From the NCBI GenBank assembly GCA_037953625.1, contig CM075650.1, positions 120,325,706 to 120,389,705 on the forward strand: a stretch of DNA of 64,000 nt, written 5' to 3'. The DNA is from Crotalaria pallida. Its lineage: Eukaryota; Streptophyta; Magnoliopsida; Fabales; Fabaceae. How positions within the stretch are numbered: position 1 is the first letter of the stretch; each line of letters begins with the position of its first letter. The position numbers and the translations under genes are program-made. Positions 21,182 to 32,154 of the stretch are shown here, piece after piece. Under the pieces are notes generated by a model, which had not been told where the DNA came from, ran no database searches, and saw only the letters and a program-made list of their open reading frames with translations.

Positions 21182-24100
21182 TTAGCTAATAGTTAATTCA
21201 TCAAAAATACCAAGTTCTCTTCGAATCTTATAAAATGTGTCCCTTGGTAATGGTTTTGTAAAGATATCAGCTAATTGATCCGAAGTTTGAACAAACTCAA
21301 TAACACAATCACCTTTTTGAACATGATCTCTCAAAAAGTGATGCCTAATTTCAATATGCTTTGTCCTTGAGTGTAATACTGGATTTTTAGTCAAATTAAT
21401 TGCCGAAGTGTTATCACACTTTATAGGGATATTTGTTAAATTTAAACCAAAGTCAGATAATTGTTGCTTCATCCATAAAATTTGAGCACAACAACTACCT
21501 GCAGCTATGTATTCGGCCTCCGCGGTTGATAAAGCTACACAATTTTGCTTTTTAGAAAACCACGATACAAGTGAATTACCAATTAAATGGCATGTTCCGC
21601 TTGTACTTTTTCGCTCAACTTTACAACCGGCAAAGTCAGAGTCCGAATATCCTATTAGTTTTAGAAAAGCATCCCTAGGATAATAAAGTCCAGTATTCGT
21701 TGTACCCTTTAAGTATTTCATTATTCTTTTGACAGCAGTTAGATGCGACTCTTTCGGTTTTGCTTGAAAACGTGCACACATACATACACTAAACATGATA
21801 TCAGGCCTAGATGCAGTTAAGTATAACAAACTACCAATAATACCACGATACTTCGTTACCTCTACCGCTTTTCCAGCCTCATCTTGATCTAGGTAGCATG
21901 CAACGCTCATTGGTGTAGAAGCGGATTTGCACGAATCCATTCCAAAACGTTTGAGAAGCTCTCTACAATATTTACTCTGATGAATATAAATGCCATCATT
22001 AAGCTGCTTTATTTGAAGGCCAAGAAAGAATGTAAGCTCTCCCATCATCGACATCTCGAATTCACTTTGCATCAATTCTGAAAACTTCTTACACAAGTTA
22101 TCGTTAGTAGCACCAAATATAATATCGTCAACATATATTTGAACCAATAAAATATCCTTACCGGAACGTTCAATAAAAAGTGTAGTGTCAACAGTACCTC
22201 GTTTAAAACCTTTTTGTAATAAAAAATTGCTTAGTCGGTCGTACCAAGCTCTAGGAGCTTGTTTCAAACCGTACAAAGCCTTTTTCAGTTTGAAAACGTA
22301 GTCCGGATGCTCAAAACTCTCGAATCCGGGAGGTTGTGACACATAAACTTCCTCTTGAATGTATCCGTTAAGAAAGGCGCTCTTAACATCCATTTGAAAC
22401 AATTTAAAATTCATAATTGAAGCAAAAGCGAGAAGAATACGAATAGCTTCTAATCTAGCAACGGGAGCATATGTCTCATCATAATCGATTCCTTCTTCTT
22501 GACTATAACCTTGTGCTACCAACCTAGCTTTATTCCTAACAATAATACCCGATTCATCTAACTTATTCCTATAGACCCACCGAGTACCAATTTCAGGACG
22601 ATCATCGGGTTTTGGCACAAGCTCCCAAACTTGGTTTCTTTCAAATTGATTTAATTCTTCTTGCATGGCCATAATCCAATGATCATCTTGAAGAGCCTCT
22701 TTGATATTCTTAGGTTCTATTTGAGATACAAAGGCAACATAATAACAAAAATTATTTAAAGTGCGTCGGGTTACCACTCCCTTCGCAATGTCACCTAAGA
22801 TATTAGAAATCGGATGATTTTTGTTGGACTTCCAAGCTATTGGTAATTGAGGTTGTATCTCTTGTGCTAAGTCTTTATCTTGTGCTTGCACCTCTCGATC
22901 TTCATTTTGATTCTCTTCTATTTGTTGTGGTGTTGAATTCTCATGATCCAAAAATGTACCTATATAATCATCACAAGAAACAACACAATCTCCTTTCGAA
23001 GATTCATCAAATACAACATGCACGGATTCCTCAACGGTTAATGTTCTTTTATTGTAGACTCTATATGCTTTGCTATGAGTTGAATAACCTATGAATATGC
23101 CATCGTCGGCTTTAGAGTCAAACTTGCCGACCGGTTCCTTTCCGTTATTTAAAACAAACACCTTACACCCAAAAACATGAAAATGTGAGATATTTGGCTT
23201 TCGCCCTTTTAAAAGTTCATAAGGTGTTTTATTTAAATGCGGATGAATAAGAACCCTATTAAGCACATAGCAAGCGGTGTTTACCGCATCAGCCCAAAAA
23301 TATTTAGGAACATTTGATTCTATCAACATAGTACGAGCAAGTTCCACTAATATTCTATTTTTTCTTTCTACAACTCCGTTTTGCTCCGGAGTCCTAGGGG
23401 CCGAAAATTGATGATCAATACCAAACTTATCACAAAACGCATCAATCCTAGTGTTTTCAAACTCACCTCCGTGATCACTTCTAATAGACACAATTTTCAA
23501 ACTTAGTTGATTTTGGATGAGTTTGGCAAATTTTTTAAAACATTTATAAACTTCACTTTTTGCAGATAAAAATAAAGTCCATGTGAATCTAGTAAAATCG
23601 TCTACTAAAACAAATCCATAGTAATTGCCACCTAAACTTTTAATTTGTGAAGGGCCAAACAAATCCATATGGATTAGCTCCAAAGGCTTTGTTGTGCTTA
23701 TCACATTTTTAGGTTTAAATGAACTTTTAACTTGCTTGCACTTTTGACAAGAGTCACAAATGCCATCAAGCTTAAAGTTTAGTTTAGGCAAACCAATCAC
23801 TAAATCTTTTTGCAAAAGTTTGTTCAATTGATTCACATTCACATGAGCAATTCGTCTATGCCAAAGACGAATTTCATCATCAAAAGATTTGAAACATTTT
23901 GAAAACAGTGAAGTTATCTCATCCAAATCAATTAAGTAAGTGTTATTAGAGCGACGACCAACAAACTTAACACTATCATCTATAGAAGACTTAATGAAGC
24001 ATAATTCCGGAGTAAATGTCACATAATTGCCCATATCACATAGTTGGCTTATACTAAGCAAGTTGTGTTCTAAGCCTTCTACGTATAGAACATTTTCTAT

Positions 24101-24283
24101 GACAAGGTTAGATACGTTACCGATTTTCCCGACTCCTAGAATTTTGCCCTTGTTGTTGTCGCCGTATGTCACAAATCCATCACTTTTTGGAGTAAGTTCC
24201 ATGAAGTGCGTTTTGTCTCCCGTCATGTGTCTCGAACAACCACTATCCAAGTACCATTTTCGCTCTTTGGTTCGAAGACACAC
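21182..24283 (-). CDS. pol: Sirevirus Pol polyprotein (PR-IN-RT-RH)
   Basis: An intact 1033-codon frame supplies the enzymes of retrotransposition. In order: aspartic protease with DSG at residues 13-15; integrase zinc finger HHCC (about 140-185); integrase core with D in HMDLFGP (about 210), D in RSDHGGEFEN and E in VVERKNR (about 304); reverse transcriptase (about 530-780) with YVDD at about 718; RNase H (about 880-1020) with DSDFAGC and STAEAEY. No stop or shift is present. The frame opens directly after a TAG at 24286-24284 and starts with GTG, not ATG. It is in a different frame from gag, whose stop is 14 nt upstream, so Pol must need a frameshift, splicing or another mechanism. Confidence 0.95.
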   Translation of the reverse strand: MCLRTKERKWYLDSGCSRHMTGDKTHFMELTPKSDGFVTYGDNNKGKILGVGKIGNVSNLVIENVLYVEGLEHNLLSISQLCDMGNYVTFTPELCFIKSSIDDSVKFVGRRSNNTYLIDLDEITSLFSKCFKSFDDEIRLWHRRIAHVNVNQLNKLLQKDLVIGLPKLNFKLDGICDSCQKCKQVKSSFKPKNVISTTKPLELIHMDLFGPSQIKSLGGNYYGFVLVDDFTRFTWTLFLSAKSEVYKCFKKFAKLIQNQLSLKIVSIRSDHGGEFENTRIDAFCDKFGIDHQFSAPRTPEQNGVVERKNRILVELARTMLIESNVPKYFWADAVNTACYVLNRVLIHPHLNKTPYELLKGRKPNISHFHVFGCKVFVLNNGKEPVGKFDSKADDGIFIGYSTHSKAYRVYNKRTLTVEESVHVVFDESSKGDCVVSCDDYIGTFLDHENSTPQQIEENQNEDREVQAQDKDLAQEIQPQLPIAWKSNKNHPISNILGDIAKGVVTRRTLNNFCYYVAFVSQIEPKNIKEALQDDHWIMAMQEELNQFERNQVWELVPKPDDRPEIGTRWVYRNKLDESGIIVRNKARLVAQGYSQEEGIDYDETYAPVARLEAIRILLAFASIMNFKLFQMDVKSAFLNGYIQEEVYVSQPPGFESFEHPDYVFKLKKALYGLKQAPRAWYDRLSNFLLQKGFKRGTVDTTLFIERSGKDILLVQIYVDDIIFGATNDNLCKKFSELMQSEFEMSMMGELTFFLGLQIKQLNDGIYIHQSKYCRELLKRFGMDSCKSASTPMSVACYLDQDEAGKAVEVTKYRGIIGSLLYLTASRPDIMFSVCMCARFQAKPKESHLTAVKRIMKYLKGTTNTGLYYPRDAFLKLIGYSDSDFAGCKVERKSTSGTCHLIGNSLVSWFSKKQNCVALSTAEAEYIAAGSCCAQILWMKQQLSDFGLNLTNIPIKCDNTSAINLTKNPVLHSRTKHIEIRHHFLRDHVQKGDCVIEFVQTSDQLADIFTKPLPRDTFYKIRRELGIFDELTIS

Positions 24284-24297
24284 CTACAAGAAAGATA
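24284..24297 (-). promoter_or_regulatory. Gag-pol junction with acceptor-like TTGTAG
   Basis: Between the gag stop TGA and the pol opening there are 14 nt, TATCTTTCTTGTAG on the minus strand, followed by GTGTG. The pyrimidine run and TAG resemble a plant 3' splice site. The same TTGTAG-GTGTG is kept in the second Sirevirus at about 57157-57167. No matching 5' splice site was identified, so a splice function is only an inference. Confidence 0.4.
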
Positions 24298-26094
24298 TCA
24301 TTTGGTTGACTTAGGTACCCAAGTGGTCTTGGGTCCTTTGTTGTTAGCATGAGGAGAAGTCCCCTTAACAATCCAAATATATTCACCACTTGGTATACCA
24401 AATTTCTTTATATTACATTTATTCATGGTATGCCCAAAGATTCCACAATAATGACAAGTTGGGTTTTTAGAAATCTTATTCTTTGAAAATCCACCAACTT
24501 TGCGATAATTGCGTTTCTTAGGTTTGGTATAGCCAAGACCGGATCTATTGCTATTGTTCCTTTGAGTTGAAAGCAAATGATCTAAAGAAGTATCTCCTTT
24601 CATGAGCCTTGCAAGTCGATCATTCAAATTAAAAACTTCTTTTTCCAAAGACTTGCAATTTTCACAAGATGGAGTCTCATTTGATTTCAATTCACAATTG
24701 CATGTAGAGTTTGCATAAATGAGTTCAAGAGTTTCATTTTGAAGCTTAAGTTCTTCTAAATCTTTTTGAAGTTCAATTATCTTTTCATGTTGCTTCATTA
24801 TGAAATTCTTTCTTTCAACATTTATTTTAGCAAGTTTCTTCAACTCTTTATGCATCTCTACATACACATTGTACAATTCATTGAATGAAGGAGAATTAGA
24901 ACTTGAGCTAGCATCGGAAAGATAATCTACCTCATTGACGTTCTCACTTGATTTAATGCTTGAAGATTCCTCTTCATCAAGCTTTGTCATTAAACATAGA
25001 TTTGCAAGTTCTTCATCATCCGATGAGCTAGATGTTGATTGACTCTCCACTTCATCCCATACTATGTAAGCCCTTTTTCCTTTAGAAGAATTGAATTTTG
25101 AGTTGTCACCTTCCGACTTCTTAGAATGAGTTGGACAATTCGATCGATAGTGACCAAGCTTTCCACATCCATGACACTTGATGTGATCCTTGATATTCTT
25201 ATTTCTTGGTTGTGAGTCCTTAGAATCTCTTTGTCTATTTCTATTAAAGTTCCCCTTTTTCTTAAGGAACCTACCAAGCTTTTTAACTAGCAAGCCAAGG
25301 GTCTCATCATCTATATCGGAGTCCGAGTCATCCACTTGAAAGTTTTCCTCTTGTGCCTTAAGGGATTTTGAAGTTGATTTAAGAGCTATCCCCTTTTTCT
25401 TCCTATCGGCATCTTCATTCAAGGATAACCGTCCAAGCTCCATTTCATGCTCTTGAAGCTTTCCGAATAGAGTTGCTAAATCAATTTGATCCACGTCTCT
25501 AGCTTCCATAATGGCCGTCACCTTAGGTTGCCATTCCCTGCTAAGACATCTCAAAATCTTATTAACAACTTCACCATTAGATATAACTTTTCCAAGTGCA
25601 GAAAGATGATTAATGATATGAGTGAACCGCTTTTGCATGTCACCTATGTTTTCATTAGGTAACATACGAAAGAGTTCATATTCATGCATGAGTGTATTTA
25701 GCCTAGCCCTTCTAACCTCCGAAGTGCCCTCATGTGTGACTTGTAATGTGTCCCACATTTGTTTAGCATCAACACATTGAGATACTCGAAAGAACTCATC
25801 ATAAGAAAGAGCGGACGTGATGATATTTTTAGCTTTTAAATCAAATGCAACTTTCTTCTTATCATCATTGTCCCAACTCGATTGAGGTTTAATTGAAACA
25901 ACATCATTTACTTTCGTTTGAGGAACAAAAGGTCCATTCTCTATGGCGTTCCAAATTTCCATATCTATGGCTTGAATAAAAATTTTCATGCGGACCTTCC
26001 AATAAGCGTAACCCTCACCACTAAATAGTGGAGGACGATTAATGGAAGTTCCTTCACCACCAAAAGGATTTGAAATTGAGCCCATTGTTTCCAA
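24298..26094 (-). CDS. gag: Sirevirus Gag
   Basis: An intact 598-residue structural protein that packages element RNA into virus-like particles. The N-terminal half is the Ty1/copia gag domain (about residues 20-230: WKVRMKIFIQ, MWDTLQVTHEGT, LRCLSREWQPKVTAI). A first CCHC knuckle (CHGCGKLGHYRSNC) lies near 310, followed by acidic Ser/Asp-rich stretches and a coiled-coil part (about 410-470). A second knuckle (CHYCGIFGHTMNKC) lies near 550. Gag starts 66 bp after the 5' LTR. The second ATG (26085) aligns with the start in the other Sirevirus and may be the real start. The C-terminal WVPKSTK lies just before pol. Confidence 0.95.
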   Translation of the reverse strand: METMGSISNPFGGEGTSINRPPLFSGEGYAYWKVRMKIFIQAIDMEIWNAIENGPFVPQTKVNDVVSIKPQSSWDNDDKKKVAFDLKAKNIITSALSYDEFFRVSQCVDAKQMWDTLQVTHEGTSEVRRARLNTLMHEYELFRMLPNENIGDMQKRFTHIINHLSALGKVISNGEVVNKILRCLSREWQPKVTAIMEARDVDQIDLATLFGKLQEHEMELGRLSLNEDADRKKKGIALKSTSKSLKAQEENFQVDDSDSDIDDETLGLLVKKLGRFLKKKGNFNRNRQRDSKDSQPRNKNIKDHIKCHGCGKLGHYRSNCPTHSKKSEGDNSKFNSSKGKRAYIVWDEVESQSTSSSSDDEELANLCLMTKLDEEESSSIKSSENVNEVDYLSDASSSSNSPSFNELYNVYVEMHKELKKLAKINVERKNFIMKQHEKIIELQKDLEELKLQNETLELIYANSTCNCELKSNETPSCENCKSLEKEVFNLNDRLARLMKGDTSLDHLLSTQRNNSNRSGLGYTKPKKRNYRKVGGFSKNKISKNPTCHYCGIFGHTMNKCNIKKFGIPSGEYIWIVKGTSPHANNKGPKTTWVPKSTK

Positions 26095-26142
26095 GTAAAA
26101 AGGATCTTTTCGAAAAAGCTTTTTAAGGCTCGGATTTTTCGT

Positions 26143-26158
26143 CCGAGCTCTGATACCA
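26143..26158 (-). promoter_or_regulatory. Primer binding site of young Sirevirus
   Basis: TGGTATCAGAGCTCGG on the minus strand begins 2 bp after the 5' LTR end. Its first 12 bases are the standard complement of the initiator Met-tRNA 3' end. Confidence 0.9.
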
Positions 26159-26160
26159 CT

Positions 26161-27688
26161 TGTTGGAAACCAACAAGCGGCTCAATATAGTCTAGAGGGG
26201 GGTGAATAGAATATTGAAGCCTTATTACAGATTTTTCGTCCACCTAAGAGAATGGTTTTATGAAAATAAATTTTCTTAAGAATTCAGTTCAGATTACTCG
26301 AGTAACTCAAGCCTTCACTCGAGTAATACGCAACCAAAAATAATTTCACTCGAGTATTCAGCAAATCACTCGAGTATTACGAAAGCAGATTTTAAATCAC
26401 TCGAGTAACAGAAAACCTACTCGAGTAATGTTTATAAACTGAAAGCAGATTACTCGAGTGACAAGAACTTTACTCGAGTAAACTGGGTAAAATTCAATTT
26501 AAACTTTGTTTTCAATGGAGTTCTTCAAGAATAACAATGCTATGATGATTCAACAAATTATGAATGATTAATATGAACAATTTCAAGTAATATTAACATG
26601 CAATTTTAGATCAATTTAGTAGAATTAAGAAAACCCCAATTCTAACCTAAAAATGCAAATGTTAATGAATTAATGAAATACAAGGAATGAAAATAAAAGA
26701 GACACAAGGATTTATCCTGGTTCACTTTCACCCACTTGAAAGCTACTCCAGTCCCCTCTTAAATCAAGAGAGATTCTTCACTAGAAATCTTCAAATGTAG
26801 ATTTTACAATGTTTTAAGATGCAACTAGATTCTTAGTTCTCCTATCTTAAAACCCAACTCAAAGTGTGTACCAAACACTTTGATCTAATCTACCCCTTTT
26901 GAGTATTCTAGATTTCCTTGCTAATTGATTGAAGATGCTTCCAACCAATCCTCTTTTCTTGCTTTGATTTGATCCTCAAAGTCTTCCTTGTGAGATTCTT
27001 CACTTGTGTTGAAACTTCAATGATGCAATCACAAATTGCAAATCTTCAACAACCACTAAGAACAAAAATATGATCTCAAGAATATTTGAACAATGATAGA
27101 AAATAGAGTGAAGAATGAAAAGTTCTTTGTTGAATCTTGATAGCTCTTGAAAGATGTAAAATAGCTCTTGAATTACTTTTCAAAGTGTATTAGAAAATTG
27201 TAAGAATGAAAGTCTATATCTTTGAAAGAGAAAATTAAGTCCTTTTAAAATTTTCCCAACACTGATTGAATTACTCGAGTAAACCAAACAACGTCACTCG
27301 AGTGAAACATGTCAGATTAAGTTACTCGAGTGATGTATAAACCATTACTCGATTAACCTGTCAGAACATAAATTACTCGAGTGAACCAATACTCATTACT
27401 CGAGTAAACTGATCAGAATCTGAATAAAAACAAAGTTTTTCTAAAATGATTTTCACAAGCTATTTAATCAAGATTTAAAGTATCTTCACTCTTAATCAGA
27501 CATTATTTAAATATTCTTAAAATCACCTAAGCTACCCACACCAATGAGATGCATTGCATAAAATAAAGATTACATTGAAATAGAATTAATAAAAATCCTA
27601 ATTCTAATCTTCATGTGGTGTAGCTTGCTTGTTGCCAATGTTGTTGCTTGGAGAGAGATTGTTAGCATCAAAACATGAGAATCCTACA
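26161..27688 (-). repeat. 5' LTR of young Sirevirus
   Basis: 1528 bp, equal in length to the 3' LTR at a constant offset of 8972 bp, with a single substitution seen by eye (26275). It carries the same two palindrome clusters (26296-26479 and 27273-27405). It drives transcription of gag and pol on the minus strand. Confidence 0.95.
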
Positions 27689-27693
27689 AGGAC
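27689..27693. repeat. Target duplication AGGAC, right copy
   Basis: Identical to 17184-17188. The interrupted Tat protease frame resumes here. Confidence 0.95.
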
Positions 27694-30357
27694 TACCACG
27701 AACAAAGTGTCCCTTACCACGGATCCAACTTCGATCTTCAGCATTGTGACTCCATGAGACTGGGCAATCTTCCCCGTGAAACTGACTACGACAACGTTTG
27801 TCGGTATCAAATCGGCGTCCAGCTTTCCCATTCTTCTGAACACGTTCCATGGTAAAATATTGACGGCTGCACCTCCATCCACCAAAACCCTGTTCAAAGG
27901 TTTTCCGTCAACAATGGCCTTAATGTGTAAAGGCCTCAAGTGTTCCCTCTTTCTCTCTTCCAAAGGTTCGAACTGTGCAATGTTGCTGATGTCCATCTCC
28001 AGATGAACCCTGTCAAGGAGAAAAAGGCATTCAGGCAAGTCGGGTATTTCATCACTCAAATACGAGTCATCTGACCCGTCACTATCGTCTTCTTCATCTC
28101 CGACTCCATGTACTCCTTGATAGTCAAAAGGTAACCCTACATTGTTGATTGAAAGGCTAGTGATCTTCTTACTCTGCGCGTCCACCATGTCTTGGTCGAT
28201 CACAATGATGTCTAAACTATCATCAGAATCCGCATCATACGACCCGTCCACCTGATTGGACCCCTCATCTTTCCTAACCCATTTCCTCTTTTGCTTATAG
28301 CTCTGTCGACTCTTAGCCGTAGTCGGCTTTGCTGCTGCAACAAGACATCCCTTATTGTTCATGGGCAGTTCTTTGATGTTGACTTCTTCAGCCTCCTTCT
28401 TGCGGAAACGTTGAAGTATCCTTTTCTGGGTCCTTGTTAAACCTTCATAGATTGAACTCGGTGCCGAGTCTGATTGTTGTTTCTGTACTTTTCGAGTAAC
28501 CCGATCATGCAAGGGTGACCTTGAAGGGCATCTTCCATAAACTCTCCGACTTAGGAAAGGCCGACGGGCCTCTTGGGACATTTCATGTCGAATGTACCTC
28601 CCTTCTTGAGTCCTCTTGGCTCTTAACTTCCTCCTCAAGTCTTCCTTTTTCATCTCCCTTTCCCTCTTTGATGCGGCTGTTTCATCATATATCACCTGGC
28701 ATCTAGGGCAGATTCGAAGATCTTCATATTGCTTTCTGTCGTAAAACTGTTCAAACGACTCACCAGTCTTTGGAAAAACTTCAGAGTCATGAGCCAGAGT
28801 CACCATGTTGATGGGAAATACTCCTTGGGTCTCGATCTCGTTAACTTCCTTCTGAAATGGATCAGTGTCGATCTTCATCTCTTTCTCCAAGAACTTTAAC
28901 CTCCCTTTGTCGAGTCCCTGCTTAATTAAATCCCTGAAAGCAAAGCAATCATTTGTATTGTGAGTACAATTGTTATGATACTTGCATTACTTTAATACTT
29001 TCTTCCTTTCAGTTCATCTTTTTTCAACAATTTATGATCTTCAGGTAATTTAATCTGTTTATCCTTTAATAACATATCAAAGACTTGTTCAGTCCTAGAA
29101 ATGTCAAAAGTGTATGTTTTCTTATACAAATTTTCATTAAGAGGTTTCGACGGCCTCAAGGCATGACACGTATAGGGTTTTCCTTCTCCTAAATCTATTG
29201 TGTCAACCTCTGAGCCAATGTCGAGTGCCTCCCCATCAAGAGGTTGAGAATCGATGTAATGGGTTTGTTCTCTCTTGAGAGCTTTAGAATCCTTCTCTCT
29301 AACCTTTTCTCGACTCTCCTGCAAACTTCGACAACTTGGGCACCTTAATTCCTCTTGGAATTTCAGCGTGTTGCACCCATTCAGGAAAAGGTGAATTGAA
29401 ACCTGGCTGGTTAGCCAAGCCTATGTTGAAACCTATCATGTTCAATGCTTGTTCGACCACACGGTTCACATCATCTGGTTCGATCCGAGTCTCTTTTCCT
29501 TGTCGGAGCAAGTGCCTCACCAAATTCTGCCTGGATAAGGCTGATTGGAGATCCTCCACTCTTTTCATAAATATAACTTGCATCGGATTCTGCACATATT
29601 GCGGCGCTTCGACACCAGGATGGAAAATCACTTGAGGATTTTCGGCCACCATGTTACCTGCACTGAAAGGTGGATTAGTGCGAACATTATCCCACGAAGT
29701 TGTTACTATACTGTCTTGTTGAGGTGATGAAACTCGAACAGCATGTCGCATATCTTGACCGTCAGGGTACCCTTGTACCAAAATCGGTCTTTGTAACGCT
29801 CTATCTCCATGTGGAGTTGTGACGGACTCGTTGTGCTCACTTTCATCGACGCCCAACACTTGGTTCAATCTCTTCATGTACTGAGCAATTTTTCCACAAG
29901 TTTCGTTTGTCACCAACATTGCCGAGTTGATCATGGAACTTAACTGAGCCATCAACTGGTCAACCAATTGAACGTTCGCCTCTTCAATCTGTTGTCGGAT
30001 ATGAGTGACGGGGTTAATCGGTACCAGCCACATCCGTAGTAGAACGGTGGAAAGCCATTTTAGTGGCTCCTATAGCCACGTTAATACTTCCAACGGAACT
30101 ATTCAAAGGCCATGTCATCGTCGACCCTGGAACAAAACCAAGTGGCAAACCATACGGAGGAACTTGACCTCCATTCGTCGAGTTATTACCAAAAGTAAAG
30201 CCACCAGTTGTACTACCTCCATTTGGGCCATTATTTGGACGTTGAATTACTGTTACGACGGTTGATTCTACGGCAGGCCTGCTTCCTCTAGATGCTTGAG
30301 GAGTACTGAAATAACAGTGGCCTGATGGCCACTTTGGCTCTCATTAGCCATTGAAGA
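27689..30357 (-). pseudogene. Tat gag and start of protease
   Basis: Minus-strand Gag of the Tat-type element, broken into several frames: about 30350-30010 (Gly/Asn-rich N-terminus), 30033-29299 (ends IKVPKLSKFAG, a typical Tat/Athila gag motif), 29324-28992, and 28890 down to the Sirevirus. Near 28985-28890 lies a C/H-rich segment (YCKYHNNCTHNTNDC) as in Tat gags. The last frame has a basic region, an acidic region and the start of the aspartic protease with VDGGAAVNILP at about 27880. The active-site DGG in place of DTG/DSG is usual in this branch. Protease continues at 17188 beyond the nested element. Confidence 0.82.
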
Positions 30358-30423
30358 AGAAAGTGGCAAAGTGGTGCCACTTCTCAAACGCATACACTTG
30401 GACACAAGTTACTCTGAACATGT

Positions 30424-30442
30424 CCCACTGGGCGTGCCAATT
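30424..30442 (-). promoter_or_regulatory. Primer binding site of Tat element
   Basis: On the minus strand TTGGCACGCCCAGTGGGAC follows the 5' LTR. It differs from the Met-tRNA type seen in the other elements here. Tat/Ogre elements use other tRNAs; which tRNA matches could not be checked. Confidence 0.6.
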
Positions 30443-32154
30443 TGTTTGAGGGGTTTTCGTCCGACGCCTGCCGAACTGAGAAAGTGCATGGGGTGTGGGT
30501 AACGACAGGTTATGTGGTAATCTTGTGAAGGAACTTGACCATATTTTTGGTTGTTTTTTAGCTTTTGGGTTGGAAAAGTAAAGTGCGTGAAAGCGTTAAA
30601 AGTTGACAGGAAAGTAAATCGACGCCAAGAACACGACGCGGGAAACGTAAAGGAAAGCGATTAAAGTTTGCAAGAATTAAATGCTGGAATTTAAAGTTGC
30701 AGTAAGGTAAAGTGCGACAAAGTAAAGTGCTGGAATGTAAAGGGTTTTCATTGAATCGTAAATTGGGATGTAAAAATTTTGCATTGAATGATAAAAAGGG
30801 TTGACGTATTTACAAAGGCGTTCTCCGTCAATCTGCTCTGGTGAGATGTGTAGGATGATTACCAATGTGCCAACCTCGTTTACAAACAAAGGACTTCCTA
30901 TTTATAGCCTAAGGAATCCACTAAGCTAATTCTACTTTATTTGGCACGTTCTGCACAACCGCAGCAGCCACGTTCTAAATAACTACCCACTACGTTACCC
31001 CCCACGATGTAACTGCCCACATCGTGGTTTGGGCTTTGAGGATACTTTGTCGAACCTTCTGACGACATCTTCGCTGAGAACCTTTCGGCGAACATTTTTC
31101 TTCGACTGAAATAAAGCAACTTAGACTCTTGTCTAAGTCTCTTTGTTGTCTGAAGCTTTCGAATTATCGTGCCCCTGCCTTTTGGTTCTGGGACGCCCGT
31201 CGACACCAAGCTCCTTTCGACAACAGGTCGTCTGTCGATATAGACCTTTGACATATTGGTGGCCTCTAATTGGTTCAATCGATATCGGTGACATGTTCTC
31301 TGATCCGACAGTGTTTCTACCACCGACTAACCAAAGGACCTGTCGCCGATCTTTCTTGGTAGAACCCCATTAGAGGGCTTTTCCTTTCCCTCATTAAATG
31401 GAAAGACACCCAAAATCCGACCTAAAGAAGGTACAAACTTTGGGCCATAGAAAATTACTAGGCTCCACCGAGGCTTATGTATCAAACTAAGTGTGCCCTC
31501 CAATTCAGGCTTTTTACACCAGCTTGAAACACAAGAGGTGATCCCTATGTAATCTCCCATGTTTAGTCTTTCACTATTCATGGGGAAAGGGAGGGTATTC
31601 GGAGTAAGGATTTTCCCATTTTCTCTTCAACTTCTGAATCCCTTAATCTCACATGTTCAGTCTTTCATGATCTCAGACCATATGGGTTTTGAAGAACTTT
31701 ATCTTCTTTCCAGAATTCACGAAATTGGGCCATTGCTTTTCTCATGTTTTCATGGCTTTGAAAATTTGAAGTGAAGTATTTATAGCCATAGAAAGCATTA
31801 AATGCTGATGTAATTGCTCTTCCGTTCCCAATGTTGACATGACTGCTCTGACTTCCTCTTTTCTCACGCCACTATCCCTTCGATACGAGCCTCTCCTTCC
31901 GTCTTTCCCTTTTTTGTCGACACACGTACACATCCTTCGAAGTCACTTTTAAGCCATAAGACTTAAGTACACCTCCTTCAACATCACCTATGTTGTCGAC
32001 ACTTTCTTGCTTTGTTGAATTCGACCCATTGTCGGAACACACGTCCACATCCTTCGAAATCACTTTTAAACAATTCGTTTAAGTACACTTCCGTCGACGT
32101 CACTTATGCATCCGACATTCTTGTCCTTTTGTCGATTTCAACTTCTAGTTAACA
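30443..32154 (-). repeat. 5' LTR of Tat element (about 1712 bp)
   Basis: Plus-strand reading TGTTTGAGGGG at 30443 and CTAGTTAACA at 32154, giving a minus-strand LTR that starts TGTTAACT and ends AACA, next to the primer site. The partner LTR is missing, so boundaries rest on termini and primer site only. It is rich in GTCGAC and TTCGA motifs and has a 118 bp duplication near its start. Short frames inside have no recognisable product. Confidence 0.7.
31914..32149. repeat. 118 bp tandem duplication in Tat LTR
   Basis: Two diverged copies sharing ACACGT, ACATCCTTCGAA, TCACTTTTAA, TTAAGTACAC and TCGAC at an offset of 118 bp. It lies in the first 250 bp of the LTR in element orientation (U3), where duplicated enhancers are common. 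Confidence 0.75.

Larger units (their letters stand above)
17189..27688 (-). mobile_element. Complete young Sirevirus (Ty1/copia), 10.5 kb
   Basis: Identical-length LTRs (1528 bp) bound the element, with target duplication AGGAC on both sides. Minus-strand order: 5' LTR, Met-tRNA primer site, gag, pol (protease, integrase, reverse transcriptase, RNase H), a third ORF, several polypurine tracts and 3' LTR. This order, the pol sequence and the multiple polypurine tracts fit the Sirevirus (SIRE/Maximus) lineage. By eye the LTRs differ at only one base (17303 A against 26275 C), and all three ORFs are open, so the insertion is very recent and could be functional. Confidence 0.95.
11292..32154 (-). 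mobile_element. Tat-type gypsy element, split by a Sirevirus
   Basis: In minus orientation it has a 5' LTR (30443-32154), primer site, gag, protease, reverse transcriptase, two RNase H domains and integrase (down to 13449), then an extra ORF on the opposite strand (11296-13290). Two RNase H domains and an antisense extra ORF are hallmarks of the Tat/Ogre/Retand branch. The 3' LTR is missing: the left end is cut at the junction with a Tekay fragment. A Sirevirus (17189-27688) is inserted in the protease region. Coding frames carry many shifts and stops, so it cannot be autonomous. Confidence 0.85.

Noticed and set aside
24027..24314. Plus-strand frame across the gag-pol junction
   Set aside because: It is antisense to the conserved pol and gag sequence.
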